A stretch of DNA of 64,000 nucleotides from Aminipila sp963524205 (GCA_963524205.1 CAURED010000007.1:62001-126000), one strand, 5' to 3'; counted from the stretch's first letter, positions 55,051 to 63,540 are shown. Program-made: numbers and translations. The notes: generated from the letters alone by a model not told the origin.

Positions 55051-55842
55051 ATGAAAAAAATATATATACGAGGAGCTGGAGATTTAGCTACAGGTATTGC
55101 CTGCAGGCTTTACGAAAGTGGATTTCAGGTTTTAATGACAGATTTGGAAGTACCTACAACAGTTAGAAGAACGGTAGCATTTTCCTCTGCAATATATGAG
55201 AAGAAGGCAGTAGTGGAAGGAAAAACAGGAATATATTGCAATTCTATGAAGGAAGTAGAAAAAGCTTTTTTAAGAAAAGAAATACCCATTGTAGTTGATA
55301 AAGACGGTTTGTTTTTGCAAGCCTTAAAAGCAGATGTGGTAGTGGATGCAATTATCGCAAAGAAAAATATTGCTACTAAAATAGATGATGCAGAGATTGT
55401 AATTGCTGTAGGACCTGGATTTATTGCTGGAGAGGATTGCCACTGTGTTATAGAGTCAATGAGAGGACATAATTTAGGGAGATGCATTTATAAAGGCCAT
55501 GCAACTCCAAACACAGGTATTCCCGGTAATATTGGTGGTTTTACCACAGAACGTATTATACGCACAGCATGTGATGGTAAATTCAGAGGTGTTGTAAAGA
55601 TAGGTGACAGGGTTATGTCAGGCCAAATAGTCGCTTATATAGGAGAATCACCTATTTTAGCCCAAATTGACGGTATTGTAAGAGGTCTTTTACAAGATGG
55701 TGTAATGGTGCAGAAAAACATGAAGGCTGGTGATATTGATCCGAGAGCAGAAGAAGAAAATTCTTATACAGTATCCGATAAGGCAAGAGCTATTGCAGGT
55801 GGTGTGCTTGAGGCGATTTTGCATTTAACATATTTTCGATAA
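55051..55842 (+). CDS. yqeB: Selenium-dependent molybdenum hydroxylase system protein YqeB (EF2563 type)
   Basis: A 263-residue protein. The Rossmann-like start IRGAGDLATGIACRLYESGFQVLMTDLE (5-32) and PTTVRRTVAFSSAIYE match the EF2563/YqeB family, as does GPGFIAGEDCHCVIE with TRGHNLG-like MRGHNLGRCIYKG (about 130-155). The family tracks with orphan SelD and with xanthine-dehydrogenase-like molybdenum hydroxylases carrying a labile selenium. The hydroxylase itself is not in this window. YqeB is thought to act in maturation rather than catalysis. Confidence 0.92.
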   Translation: MKKIYIRGAGDLATGIACRLYESGFQVLMTDLEVPTTVRRTVAFSSAIYEKKAVVEGKTGIYCNSMKEVEKAFLRKEIPIVVDKDGLFLQALKADVVVDAIIAKKNIATKIDDAEIVIAVGPGFIAGEDCHCVIESMRGHNLGRCIYKGHATPNTGIPGNIGGFTTERIIRTACDGKFRGVVKIGDRVMSGQIVAYIGESPILAQIDGIVRGLLQDGVMVQKNMKAGDIDPRAEEENSYTVSDKARAIAGGVLEAILHLTYFR

Positions 55843-55909
55843 CCTAACGAAGGTGCTTCGCATATTATGTAAGTATACCATAAGTCTCATAGGATGGGAG
55901 GCACACAAA

Positions 55910-56173
55910 ATGAAAAAGGAGTATTTGCTTACTTTCTCATCATTTTATAAAGCAAAGTATGCTCAGGAGAAGATAATAGAATTAGGTGTGAGATGTACAG
56001 TGAAAAGAGCACCTTCTGAGATTGTCACATCCTGTGGATATGCTATATATTTAAAAACGGATGATATACAGAAAGTATTAAGCATTTTTGATGGTGAAAT
56101 ACTTACCGTCAAAGGTGTATTCCTTATAGATAATTCTTTAGGGACTACTCAATATAGAAAAATATCAATTTAA
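55910..56173 (+). CDS. DUF3343 family protein, second copy
   Basis: An 87-residue DUF3343 protein. FSSFYKAKYAQEKIIELGVRCTVKRAPSEIVTSCGYAIYLKTDD carries the conserved 'A-P-S-x-(I/V)-x-x-x-C-G' segment. It keeps the central cysteine pair position only in part (C28, C40) and is clearly divergent from the first copy 1.8 kb upstream. The start is ATG 55910, after GGGAGGCACACAAA. The 67-bp gap from yqeB and the terminator after it make it the last gene of the selenium operon. Confidence 0.8.
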   Translation: MKKEYLLTFSSFYKAKYAQEKIIELGVRCTVKRAPSEIVTSCGYAIYLKTDDIQKVLSIFDGEILTVKGVFLIDNSLGTTQYRKISI

Positions 56174-56195
56174 ACAATATTTATAAAAGTTGAAT

Positions 56196-56238
56196 GAAGC
56201 TTATTTAGAATCTTGTATTTAATTCTAAATAAGCTTTC
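56196..56238 (+). terminator. Terminator of the selenium operon
   Basis: GAAGCTTATTTAGAAT (56196-56211) pairs with ATTCTAAATAAGCTTTC (56222-56238) almost perfectly. Confidence 0.8.
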
Positions 56239-56305
56239 TAAATTACATATTTGTTAATATACACAAATAATTTTGAAATAATTTGTTAAAAACAATAAAA
56301 ACATC

Positions 56306-56334
56306 TTGACAATTTACTTTATATGTACTAGAAT
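56306..56334 (+). promoter_or_regulatory. Promoter of the T-box transcript
   Basis: TTGACA (56306-56311), a 17-bp spacer and TAGAAT (56329-56334), close to the vegetative consensus. Transcription would begin near 56341. Confidence 0.75.
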
Positions 56335-56340
56335 TCTACT

Positions 56341-56660
56341 ATGCTTAATAAAGTGATAAATTAAATAAGATTAAAGACTAAGACGGAGAGAGTAAGTGTT
56401 CAATTGAAAGTCGGAGCGAGTCAAGGCTGGTGAGAGCTTGATACGAGTAGAGGAACGACTGAAAATCACTCCTGAGTTGCAGACTGAAATTGCCATATGT
56501 TATTCAATTTCCCAGAGGAAATTGGACAGAATGTTAAAAGTAAGTTTTGACGGTTTTCCCACGTTATAGGGAACGCGTATGTTAGTATGTTGTATGAGGT
56601 GGTATAGCAAAATGCTTTAGGCTTTTGTCCTTTTACAAGGATAAGGGCTTTTTTTATTTA
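56341..56660 (+). promoter_or_regulatory. T-box riboswitch, probable isoleucine specificity (ATC)
   Basis: The leader has the standard T-box parts. A Stem I base starts with GGAGAGAGTAAGTG (from about 56385) and the distal loop is GGCTGGTGAGAGCTTG (56425-56440). The specifier region is GACTGAAAATCACTCCTGAG (56456-56475). A Stem III-like CGTTAT...AACGCGTATG lies near 56562-56582. The T-box core GAGGTGGTATAGC (56596-56608) ends in the terminator at 56620-56657. Stem pairing AGTG/CACT and AGTCG/CGACT frames the specifier loop, and the C-ending codon ATC (Ile) fits best. The acceptor-pairing bulge TGGT requires a tRNA with discriminator A, true of tRNA-Ile and not tRNA-Asn; AAA (Lys) is the weaker alternative. 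Confidence 0.85.
56620..56657 (+). terminator. T-box intrinsic terminator
   Basis: GCTTTTGTCCTT (56621-56632) pairs with AAGGATAAGGGC (56637-56648) through a 12-bp stem with several G-T pairs, and seven or more T follow. Confidence 0.8.
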
Positions 56661-56713
56661 TATTTTAGCCTGCACATACGAAATGATTAAGACATCTATG
56701 GAGGTATAGAAAA

Positions 56714-57295
56714 ATGGAAAATAATACTGTAGAAATTCGTTGGCATGGCCGTGGTGGCCAGGGTGCAAAGACAGCTTGTTTATTGCTTGCGGATGTTGCC
56801 TTTAATTCAGGTAAACATGTACAAGGGTTTCCTGAATATGGTCCTGAAAGAATGGGAGCTCCTATTACTGCATACAATCGCATAACAGATAAAAGATGTA
56901 CAGTTCATTCGAATATTTATACTCCAGATTATGTGATTGTAGTAGATGAAACATTGCTTGGTAGTGTAGATGTGACAAAGGGACTGAAGGAAGATGGAGC
57001 TATTATAGTAAATAGCCAAAAGGATCCACAGGAACTGAGAAGCATGCTTGGTAATTTTAAAGGAAAAGTATGTTCTATAGATGCAAGAAGAATTTCTGAG
57101 GAGACAATTGGAAAGAACATGCCAAATACACCAATGCTTGCAGCAGCAGTGAAAGTCAGCAAAGTAGTTGAGCAGGAGCAGTTTATAATAGATATGGAAA
57201 ATTCATTACGTCATAAATTTGCCACAAAGCCTCAAGTAGTATCAGGCAACATGGAGGCGCTTAGGAAGTCTATGGAGGAGGTTAAGGTAGGTTAA
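56714..57295 (+). CDS. 2-oxoacid:ferredoxin oxidoreductase, gamma subunit
   Basis: A 193-residue gamma (PorC/VorC-type) subunit. The RWHGRGGQGAKTACLLLADVAF start (about 9-30) with GFPEYGPERMGAP (about 38-50) is the hallmark of the CoA-binding gamma domain, and VIVVDETLLGSVDVTKG follows. It forms the four-subunit enzyme with the delta, alpha and beta subunits encoded next, overlapping or abutting in the order gamma-delta-alpha-beta, as in porCDAB. It is the first gene after the T-box, with AGGTATAGAAAA upstream of its ATG. Pyruvate versus branched-chain oxoacid specificity cannot be settled from this subunit. Confidence 0.92.
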   Translation: MENNTVEIRWHGRGGQGAKTACLLLADVAFNSGKHVQGFPEYGPERMGAPITAYNRITDKRCTVHSNIYTPDYVIVVDETLLGSVDVTKGLKEDGAIIVNSQKDPQELRSMLGNFKGKVCSIDARRISEETIGKNMPNTPMLAAAVKVSKVVEQEQFIIDMENSLRHKFATKPQVVSGNMEALRKSMEEVKVG

Positions 57296-57597
57296 TGAAG
57301 AAGGCAGCAGAGATAAATGAACATACGCCCTGGCAGGAACTAACGCCTGGGGCTGAAATATATGAACCAGCCACTTCAAAGCTGGTAAATACAGGAGACT
57401 GGAGAACAATGGTTCCTATTTTCTTAAATGACAAGTGCAAACATTGTCTGCTTTGTGTACCATTTTGCCCAGATAGTTCAATCCCAGTAAAGGACGGCAA
57501 AAGAGCCGAATTTGATTTAATGCATTGTAAGGGCTGCGGCATATGTTATAAAGTATGTCCTTTTAATGCTATTGAATTTGTAAGGGAGGAGAAGTAA
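57295..57597 (+). CDS. 2-oxoacid:ferredoxin oxidoreductase, delta (4Fe-4S) subunit
   Basis: A 100-residue ferredoxin-like subunit. Two canonical 4Fe-4S motifs are present: CKHCLLCVPFCPDSSI (about 45-60) and CKGCGICYKVCPFNAI (about 76-91). It passes electrons from the thiamine centre of the beta subunit to external ferredoxin. It overlaps the gamma and alpha genes by one base at each end (TAATG junctions). Confidence 0.93.
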   Translation: MKKAAEINEHTPWQELTPGAEIYEPATSKLVNTGDWRTMVPIFLNDKCKHCLLCVPFCPDSSIPVKDGKRAEFDLMHCKGCGICYKVCPFNAIEFVREEK

Positions 57598-58859
57598 TGG
57601 CTATTAGAGATACATTATCAGGGAATGAAGCAGTAGCAATCGCTATGAGACAAATTAATCCAGATGTAATGGGCGCTTTTCCCATCACACCGTCTACAGA
57701 GATACCTCAATATTTCTCTTCTTATGTTGCAAATGGTCTTGTAGATACGGAGTTTGTAGCAGTAGAGTCTGAACATAGTGCGATGTCGACTTGTATTGCT
57801 GCTGAAGCAGCAGGAGGCAGAGCTATTACAGCAACTTCTTCTTGCGGTATGGCACTTATGTGGGAACTCTTATATGTGGCTTCCTCTTCAAGGCTGCCTG
57901 TGACTATGGCACTTGTAAACCGAGCATTAACGGGTCCTATAAATATTAACAATGATCATTCAGATTCTATGGGGGCAAGAGATGCAGGCTGGATTCAGAT
58001 TTATTCAGAAACCAACCAAGAGGCCTATGATAACTTCATCCAAGCTATGCCCATAGGCGAAAATAAATCAGTAAGACTTCCAGTAATGGTTTGTCAAGAT
58101 GGTTTTATAACAAGTCATGCAGTGGAAAATATGGAGCTTATTGAAGATGAAAAGGTAAAAGCTTTTGTGGGAGAATATGAACCTGAGAATTATTTGTTAA
58201 AAAAGGAAAATCCATTAGCCGTAGGGCCTTATGGAATATCCGCTTATTATATGGAATTTAAAAAGCAGCAGGCAGAAGCCATGAAGAATGCCAAAAATGT
58301 TATTTTACAAGTAGCGGCAGAGTTTGAAAAACTAACAGGCAGAAAATATGGATTTTTTGAAGAATTCATGATGGAGGATGCAGAAGCAGCTATCGTAATA
58401 ATCGGTTCTAGTGCAGGCACTGGTAAAGCGACCGTTGATATGCTAAGACAGCAGGGAAAGAAGGTAGGGCTTATAAAGATTCGTGTATTCAGGCCTTTCC
58501 CGATGGAGGAATTAGCAACAGCATTAGCACATATCAAGGCAGTAGCTGTAATGGATAAAGCAGAAAGCTTTTCAGCAGCAGGTGGTCCATTATTTGCTGA
58601 GACCCGCTCTGCTCTTTATGACTTAGAAAGCAGACCTAAAGCTATAAACTATGTATATGGACTTGGGGGCAGGGACATAACGGTAGAGGATTTTGAACAT
58701 ATATATGATGAATTGTTTAAGGTAGTGGAGTCTGGAAAGATAAGAGAAGTATACAGGCATATAGGACAAAGAGAAGCAAATGAAGCGGAAAAGAATATAG
58801 AGTATGCAAAGTATCAGCTGGAGAACAACAACTGGAGGTGGCAGAGCAATGTCTTATAA
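57597..58859 (+). CDS. 2-oxoacid:ferredoxin oxidoreductase, alpha subunit
   Basis: A 420-residue alpha (PorA/VorA-type) subunit. GNEAVAIAMRQINPDVMGAFPITPSTEIPQYF (about 9-40) starts the pyrimidine-binding (domain I) region, VESEHSAMSTCIAAEAAGGRA follows (about 58-78), and the domain II segment has AIVIIGSSAGTGKATVDMLR (about 262-281). It binds thiamine diphosphate with the beta subunit and decarboxylates, or in reverse carboxylates, 2-oxoacids with CoA and ferredoxin. Its length is usual for split-gene enzymes (the fused clostridial PFOR is about 1170 residues). The substrate is open between pyruvate and branched-chain oxoacids. Confidence 0.93.
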   Translation: MAIRDTLSGNEAVAIAMRQINPDVMGAFPITPSTEIPQYFSSYVANGLVDTEFVAVESEHSAMSTCIAAEAAGGRAITATSSCGMALMWELLYVASSSRLPVTMALVNRALTGPININNDHSDSMGARDAGWIQIYSETNQEAYDNFIQAMPIGENKSVRLPVMVCQDGFITSHAVENMELIEDEKVKAFVGEYEPENYLLKKENPLAVGPYGISAYYMEFKKQQAEAMKNAKNVILQVAAEFEKLTGRKYGFFEEFMMEDAEAAIVIIGSSAGTGKATVDMLRQQGKKVGLIKIRVFRPFPMEELATALAHIKAVAVMDKAESFSAAGGPLFAETRSALYDLESRPKAINYVYGLGGRDITVEDFEHIYDELFKVVESGKIREVYRHIGQREANEAEKNIEYAKYQLENNNWRWQSNVL

Positions 58860-59778
58860 TTTTAAAAGGGAAATGGAAAAGCAGGAAAGACTTGCTGGAG
58901 GCCACAGATTATGTGCAGGGTGCGGAGCTTCAATTGCTGTCAGGGGGGTTTTAAGAGCATTAGAACCAGAGGACAGAGTTGTTGTAACAAATGCTACAAG
59001 TTGTCTTGAAGTATCAACTTACTTATACCCATATACAGCTTATGAGGATAGTTATATACACAGTGCATTTGAAAATGCCGGAGCAACATGTGGTGGTGTG
59101 GAAACCGCTTATCGTGTGCTGAAAAAGAGAGGTAAGATAGATGAAAACTTTAAGTTTATAACATTTGGCGGTGATGGAGGTACATATGATATAGGACTCC
59201 AATCATTATCAGGGGCTATGGAACGTGGACATGATATGGTTTATGTATGTTATGATAATGAAGCATATATGAATACGGGCATTCAGCGTTCATCTGCAAC
59301 GCCAAGGTTTGCAGATGCTACTACAACACCAGTAGGAAGCCGTTCCTATGGGAAAATCCAAAATAAAAAGAACCTTACTGAAATCATTGCTGCCCACAAT
59401 GTACCTTACGCAGCGCAGACTACATTCATTGGAAATTTTAAGGATCTTCATGAAAAGGCACATAAAGCTATCTATACTGAGGGACCTTGTTTCTTAAATA
59501 TATTATCTCCATGTCCAAGGGGATGGAGATACGAAATGGAAGACATGGCAGAAATCTGTCAGCTGGCAGTAGATACTTGCGTATGGCCCTTATATGAAAT
59601 TGAAGAGGGAATATGGAAGCTAACTTATGAGCCAAAGAAAAAGCTGCCGATAGAAGAATTTCTAAAGAAACAGGGCAGATTTAAACATATGTTCTCTAAA
59701 GACAATGAATGGATGATTGAAGATGCACAGCAGTATATTGATAAGCAGTGGGAAAAACTGATTTCCAGATGTAAATAG
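58849..59778 (+). CDS. 2-oxoacid:ferredoxin oxidoreductase, beta (thiamine) subunit
   Basis: A 309-residue beta subunit. The thiamine diphosphate motif is GGDGGTYDIGLQSLSGAMERGHD (about 104-126, GDG...N type), followed by YDNEAYMNTGIQRSSATP (about 133-150). HRLCAGCGASIAVRG (about 18-32) supplies cluster cysteines, and CPRGW (about 222-226) is another family mark. The sequence style is like PorB of split pyruvate synthases. The start is ATG 58849 with GGAGGTGG, inside the alpha gene's end by 11 bases. A strong terminator follows, closing the operon. Confidence 0.92.
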   Translation: MSYNFKREMEKQERLAGGHRLCAGCGASIAVRGVLRALEPEDRVVVTNATSCLEVSTYLYPYTAYEDSYIHSAFENAGATCGGVETAYRVLKKRGKIDENFKFITFGGDGGTYDIGLQSLSGAMERGHDMVYVCYDNEAYMNTGIQRSSATPRFADATTTPVGSRSYGKIQNKKNLTEIIAAHNVPYAAQTTFIGNFKDLHEKAHKAIYTEGPCFLNILSPCPRGWRYEMEDMAEICQLAVDTCVWPLYEIEEGIWKLTYEPKKKLPIEEFLKKQGRFKHMFSKDNEWMIEDAQQYIDKQWEKLISRCK

Positions 59779-59796
59779 TGTATAGTGTTATGAAAA

Positions 59797-59842
59797 CCCC
59801 CTAGTTTGCAAGTATAATATTGCTAACTAGGGGGCCGTTTTA
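59797..59842. terminator. Terminator between convergent oxidoreductase and glycosyltransferase genes
   Basis: CCCCCTAGTT (59797-59806) pairs with AACTAGGGGG (59825-59834), and a short T-rich stretch follows. The stem is very GC-rich for this genome. Confidence 0.8.
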
Positions 59843-59873
59843 TTTGAATTATGTACGTTTGATTTCATAATGA

Positions 59874-61289
59874 TTAATTTGAGTTAATTAATTGATCCAG
59901 ATTCTCGAAGAAAGATTTTTGTGAGAAATGCTCCTCATAATACTCACGAGAGGCATCCGCATATTCTTCCCGCTCAGCTGGATTTAAGTCTATAAAGCGT
60001 ATAATATTTCGTGCCAAGGCTTCATAATTTTCAGAAGGACCTACAAATCCACAACGTGCTTCAGTTATTACTCTGGAGGTCTCACCATCGATAGCCGCCA
60101 CAATTGGCTTTCCATAAGCTAAATAATTTTGCACCTGTTCATGCAGAGTGTAAGATGTAAATTCATCCTTTTTTAAGGTTACAAGGAAGGCATCTGTCAA
60201 ATCATAAAAACTAGGAAGTTCTCTTAATTGGTGTGCACCATAAAATATAACGTTTTTATTAGTTAATTCTAAAGATGCAGCCAAATCTATTATTTTATTG
60301 TACGAAGAACCATCACCAACTATATGAAATATTGGGTTATATCCTTTTTTCAATACTAAACTGCAGGCATTTAATATAGTTTCTACACTTTGTATTTCCT
60401 CTACATTTCCAGTAAATAAAAAGTTTGTTTCCCTATGATTTTCTGGGATCACACTTTCTGAAACTTCAGTTTCAACGTTAGCCACGGATTCTGCTTCACT
60501 AACAGTTGCCGTTTGGCTTTTGGGCTCTTGTATATTTTTTTCTTTATTCTTTTTTCTTAAGAATAACTGCTCAGCATAAATGGGAAGGTAATGAAAGGTT
60601 TTACTTATCTTTAATTTCTCTGTAAAATACTTTTCAAAGTTATGCGAACTAATCCATATTTCTTCTGCTTGGGAATAAATATGTTTACTAAGTAACTTCA
60701 TACCTAAATATACAGGGCTAAATTTTGAAACTCCAGATAAAACAATACTTGCTGGCCACAAATCAAAACAGTATATGTAAATCGGTATATTTATTTCAAT
60801 TTGATTTCTAAAAGTTATGGCAGGTAATGCCATAGTGACTGGAGAATATTGAAATACTATGATTTTGTCAAAGCTATATTCACTAGTGTCTTCACAGCCC
60901 TTTTCAAGGTCATTGTTATATATCTGTGCCATAGCAGAGGCTACATTATTACCTTCATTAATAAAACTTAGATAATTCTTAGCTAAATTTTTTTTCCCCT
61001 TTAATCTGGGGCGTAAATTAACCCGTACAACTTTAACTCCATGTATATTTTCTACATAGGCATTTAAATTACTGTCATAATGAAGGCCTGTAGAACGAAG
61101 TTTTATACCGGACTGTTCAATTTTCTCTAATTCTTCCCAATTATAACCAATATGTATTTCCCCTTGGGGATAATTTGGAAGACCGGTTAAAACCGTCACT
61201 TCATGACCTTTTCCTGCCAAATTAAAACAAACATCATTTATTTGGAATTGTTCAGGATAAAAATATTGACAAACAACTAAAAGTTTCAA
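59874..61289 (-). CDS. Glycosyltransferase family 4 (WbuB/WcaI-like)
   Basis: A 471-residue GT-B glycosyltransferase. The N-terminal segment CQYFYPEQFQINDVCFNLAGKGHEVTVLTGLPNYPQG (about 7-43) is typical of WbuB/WcaI enzymes. The C-terminal domain has FLFTGNVEEIQSVETIL (about 288-304), FHIVGDGSSY (about 321) and a donor-binding EQVQNYLAYGKPIVAAIDGE stretch (about 378-397). A Ser/Glu/Val-rich insertion (about 244-285) separates the two domains and is absent from most relatives. The gene starts with TTG at 61289, preceded by AGGAGG at good distance. A role in polysaccharide or glycan assembly is likely; donor and acceptor are unknown and no other sugar gene is nearby. Confidence 0.85.
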   Translation of the reverse strand: MKLLVVCQYFYPEQFQINDVCFNLAGKGHEVTVLTGLPNYPQGEIHIGYNWEELEKIEQSGIKLRSTGLHYDSNLNAYVENIHGVKVVRVNLRPRLKGKKNLAKNYLSFINEGNNVASAMAQIYNNDLEKGCEDTSEYSFDKIIVFQYSPVTMALPAITFRNQIEINIPIYIYCFDLWPASIVLSGVSKFSPVYLGMKLLSKHIYSQAEEIWISSHNFEKYFTEKLKISKTFHYLPIYAEQLFLRKKNKEKNIQEPKSQTATVSEAESVANVETEVSESVIPENHRETNFLFTGNVEEIQSVETILNACSLVLKKGYNPIFHIVGDGSSYNKIIDLAASLELTNKNVIFYGAHQLRELPSFYDLTDAFLVTLKKDEFTSYTLHEQVQNYLAYGKPIVAAIDGETSRVITEARCGFVGPSENYEALARNIIRFIDLNPAEREEYADASREYYEEHFSQKSFFENLDQLINSN

Positions 61290-61372
61290 AAGGTTTCCTC
61301 CTATAGATATCTGTTATCAAATGAGTACTAATTGAATTTAATTTTGAAATCATTATACTTCAATAAATAATT

Positions 61373-61410
61373 CTTAGCCACAGCAATTTTATTGAATGGC
61401 CATGGCTAAG
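61373..61410 (-). terminator. Weak hairpin after the M29 peptidase gene
   Basis: CTTAGCCA (61373-61380) pairs with TGGCTAAG (61403-61410). The loop is long and only an AT-rich run follows. Confidence 0.4.
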
Positions 61411-61446
61411 TTCAAATTATTTTGGTATTTTGTTTTATCTAGTTGA

Positions 61447-62556
61447 TTATTTTAAAGCATCTGGATTTAAGCACTGAAGTTCAGGAAGTACAAATAAACC
61501 ATCTTTTCGAACAAGTACATCATCAAAATAGATTTCGCCTCCACCGTATTCAGGACGTTGAATCATTACAAGATCCCAGTGAACGGCAGAGCCATTTCCA
61601 TTAGGTGCATCTTCGTAAGATTGTCCCGGAGTTAAATGGAAAGAACCTGCGATTTTCTCATCGAACAAAGTATCCTTCATAGGATTAAGGACATAAGGAT
61701 TTACACCGATGGCAAATTCTCCAAAGTATCTTGCACCTTCGTCAGTATCAAGAATTTCATTGATTTTTTTATCACTGTTTGAAGTGGCTTTAATAATCTT
61801 TCCATCTTTTATTTCAAACACGATATTTTCATAGGTGAATCCCATTTCTTCTGATGGAGTATTGTAAGAGATAATGCCATTCATGGAATCCTTTACAGGT
61901 GCAGTATAAACTTCTCCATCAGGAATATTTCTTTCTCCAGAGCATTTAACAGCAGGTATTCCCTTAATGGAGAAAGTAAGGTCAGTTCCGGGTCCGACAA
62001 GGTGAACTTTATCTGTTTTGTTCATTAATTCTACAAGAGGAGTCATGGCATCAGCCATTTTCTTATAATCCAGTGTGCAAACATTAAAGTAGAAATCTTC
62101 AAAGGCTTCAAGGCTTGTGGTTGCTAACTGAGCCATGCTGTGATTAGGATAACGAAGAACAACCCATTTAGTATGGTTCACTCTTTCTTCTAATACCGGA
62201 TGTAGAATCCTATTGTACATATTCATTTTTTCAGAAGGTACATCTGACATTTCAGAGGTATTCAGTCCAGCTCTAATGGAGATATAAGCATCCATACCTT
62301 CCATTTGTTTCATCTGGTATTTTTCCATAAACTTAATTTGCTCTTCAGTACAGCCAAGAAGGATCTCTCTATTTACTTCGGCATCTCTGATTTCAAAGTA
62401 GGGAAGACCTCCCTTGGCATAAACGTCTTTAATAAGCTGTTTTACAAGTGGTTTTGTGCACTCTCCCTCGTAATGTATAAAGACTTTTTCTCCTGATTTA
62501 ACATCACATGAATAGTCTACTAGTATATTTGACAATTTTTTTACACGTGGGTCCAT
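61447..62556 (-). CDS. M29 family aminopeptidase (thermophilic aminopeptidase/AmpS type)
   Basis: A 369-residue metallo-aminopeptidase of normal length. The N-terminal half (DYSCDVKSGEKVFIHYEG, about 14-31) matches the AmpS/AmpT family. The metal ligands cluster in the C-terminal half: E in SGERNIPDGEVYTAP (about 214-228), E in RYFGEFAIGVNP (about 279-290), H in IAGSFHLTPGQSYEDAPN (about 303-320), and HWD (about 327-329). It removes N-terminal residues from peptides, fitting amino-acid fermentation. The RBS AAAAGGAG precedes the ATG. It lies 78 bp after the racemase-like gene on the same strand. Confidence 0.9.
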   Translation of the reverse strand: MDPRVKKLSNILVDYSCDVKSGEKVFIHYEGECTKPLVKQLIKDVYAKGGLPYFEIRDAEVNREILLGCTEEQIKFMEKYQMKQMEGMDAYISIRAGLNTSEMSDVPSEKMNMYNRILHPVLEERVNHTKWVVLRYPNHSMAQLATTSLEAFEDFYFNVCTLDYKKMADAMTPLVELMNKTDKVHLVGPGTDLTFSIKGIPAVKCSGERNIPDGEVYTAPVKDSMNGIISYNTPSEEMGFTYENIVFEIKDGKIIKATSNSDKKINEILDTDEGARYFGEFAIGVNPYVLNPMKDTLFDEKIAGSFHLTPGQSYEDAPNGNGSAVHWDLVMIQRPEYGGGEIYFDDVLVRKDGLFVLPELQCLNPDALK

Positions 62557-62634
62557 TTATTTAATCTCCTTTTCTTTTTAGGTGGTTATTTCCAACAATT
62601 ATTATACCCCAAATTATGTAATATTAAAAGTTGA

Positions 62635-63450
62635 TTATACGATTACAGTTTGAACCTCACTTAAAGAAACAATACCATCAATAGTTATTTTAGATATTTT
62701 TTTGTTATCTTTTTCAATGGATGCAATTAATTCACCCGCAGGCTGGGAGACTGTATACCGATAAATTCCATCCGTATATTTTTGAGAAAGTGAAATACAT
62801 AGAGCTATTGTTCCAGAGGCACAGCTCCCTTCGAAATAAGTGGTATCTACATCCCTTACATATACAACAGGAATCATATGTTTGATTTTACTATTATAGA
62901 ACATTATCCCCAATGCAGCAGGATTTCGGGTTTTCATAATAGTTGTTTTTATTTCATCAAAAGTTTCTCTGCATGCAGCAATGTCATTTAAAATGATATG
63001 TGTAATGCCATCAAATTCTATTAATACAGCCTGGTTTAGATAACTAATTTCCTGCCCGTCAAGAATTTCTATATTTATAGGGTGGGGCATTGAAACTTCT
63101 GCATAGTTAAGGTTGGTATTTACTAATACATCAAGTGGCTCAGGTGCACCACTTACAGAGACTTTTATCTTATTTACACCTGTAAGGGCCTGCTGTTCTG
63201 CAATAAAAAGGGCAAAACTTCTTGATGCATTACCACAGAACTCAAGGCCACTCATAGACATAGTTCCTTGAATATCATTTCCAAAGTTGATATCTTTTAT
63301 GAAACTTACTTGCTCTGCATTAAACTGGCTCATGCTTAAAAGTTTGTTTGCTATGTCAGCATATTGGGATTCAGGAGTAGGAGTTAAAACAAATATTGTT
63401 ATGTTTCCAGAAGGGTCAGCTACTATTATAGACAGTTCTTGTTTCTTCAT
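62635..63450 (-). CDS. DapF-fold amino acid racemase/epimerase-like protein
   Basis: A 271-residue protein with the twin alpha/beta domains of the diaminopimelate epimerase fold. The two catalytic-type cysteines sit at the right places: EFCGNASRSFALF (Cys near 72) and FEGSCASGTIAL (Cys near 212). The DapF motifs (QCGNGARC and ACGSG) are clearly altered, and the 'ENG' segment is missing. It is nearer to divergent members such as the histidine racemase CntK than to DapF, though no staphylopine-type partner genes are present. A proton-abstraction racemase or isomerase of free amino acids is the best reading; the substrate is unknown. AAGGAGG precedes the ATG. It probably shares a transcript with the M29 peptidase gene. 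Confidence 0.75.
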   Translation of the reverse strand: MKKQELSIIVADPSGNITIFVLTPTPESQYADIANKLLSMSQFNAEQVSFIKDINFGNDIQGTMSMSGLEFCGNASRSFALFIAEQQALTGVNKIKVSVSGAPEPLDVLVNTNLNYAEVSMPHPINIEILDGQEISYLNQAVLIEFDGITHIILNDIAACRETFDEIKTTIMKTRNPAALGIMFYNSKIKHMIPVVYVRDVDTTYFEGSCASGTIALCISLSQKYTDGIYRYTVSQPAGELIASIEKDNKKISKITIDGIVSLSEVQTVIV

Positions 63451-63540
63451 AATAAAAAACCTCCTTAAGTCATAAATTGATGACTTAAATATATCAGAAA
63501 ATTAAGACAAAATCAAATTGAAAGCTGGCAGCAATTCTTA

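Noticed and set aside
59874..61289. Glycosyltransferase interrupted by an insertion at about residues 244-285
   Set aside because: The Ser/Glu-rich stretch stays in frame and sits in the interdomain linker; it looks like a natural linker, not a disruption.
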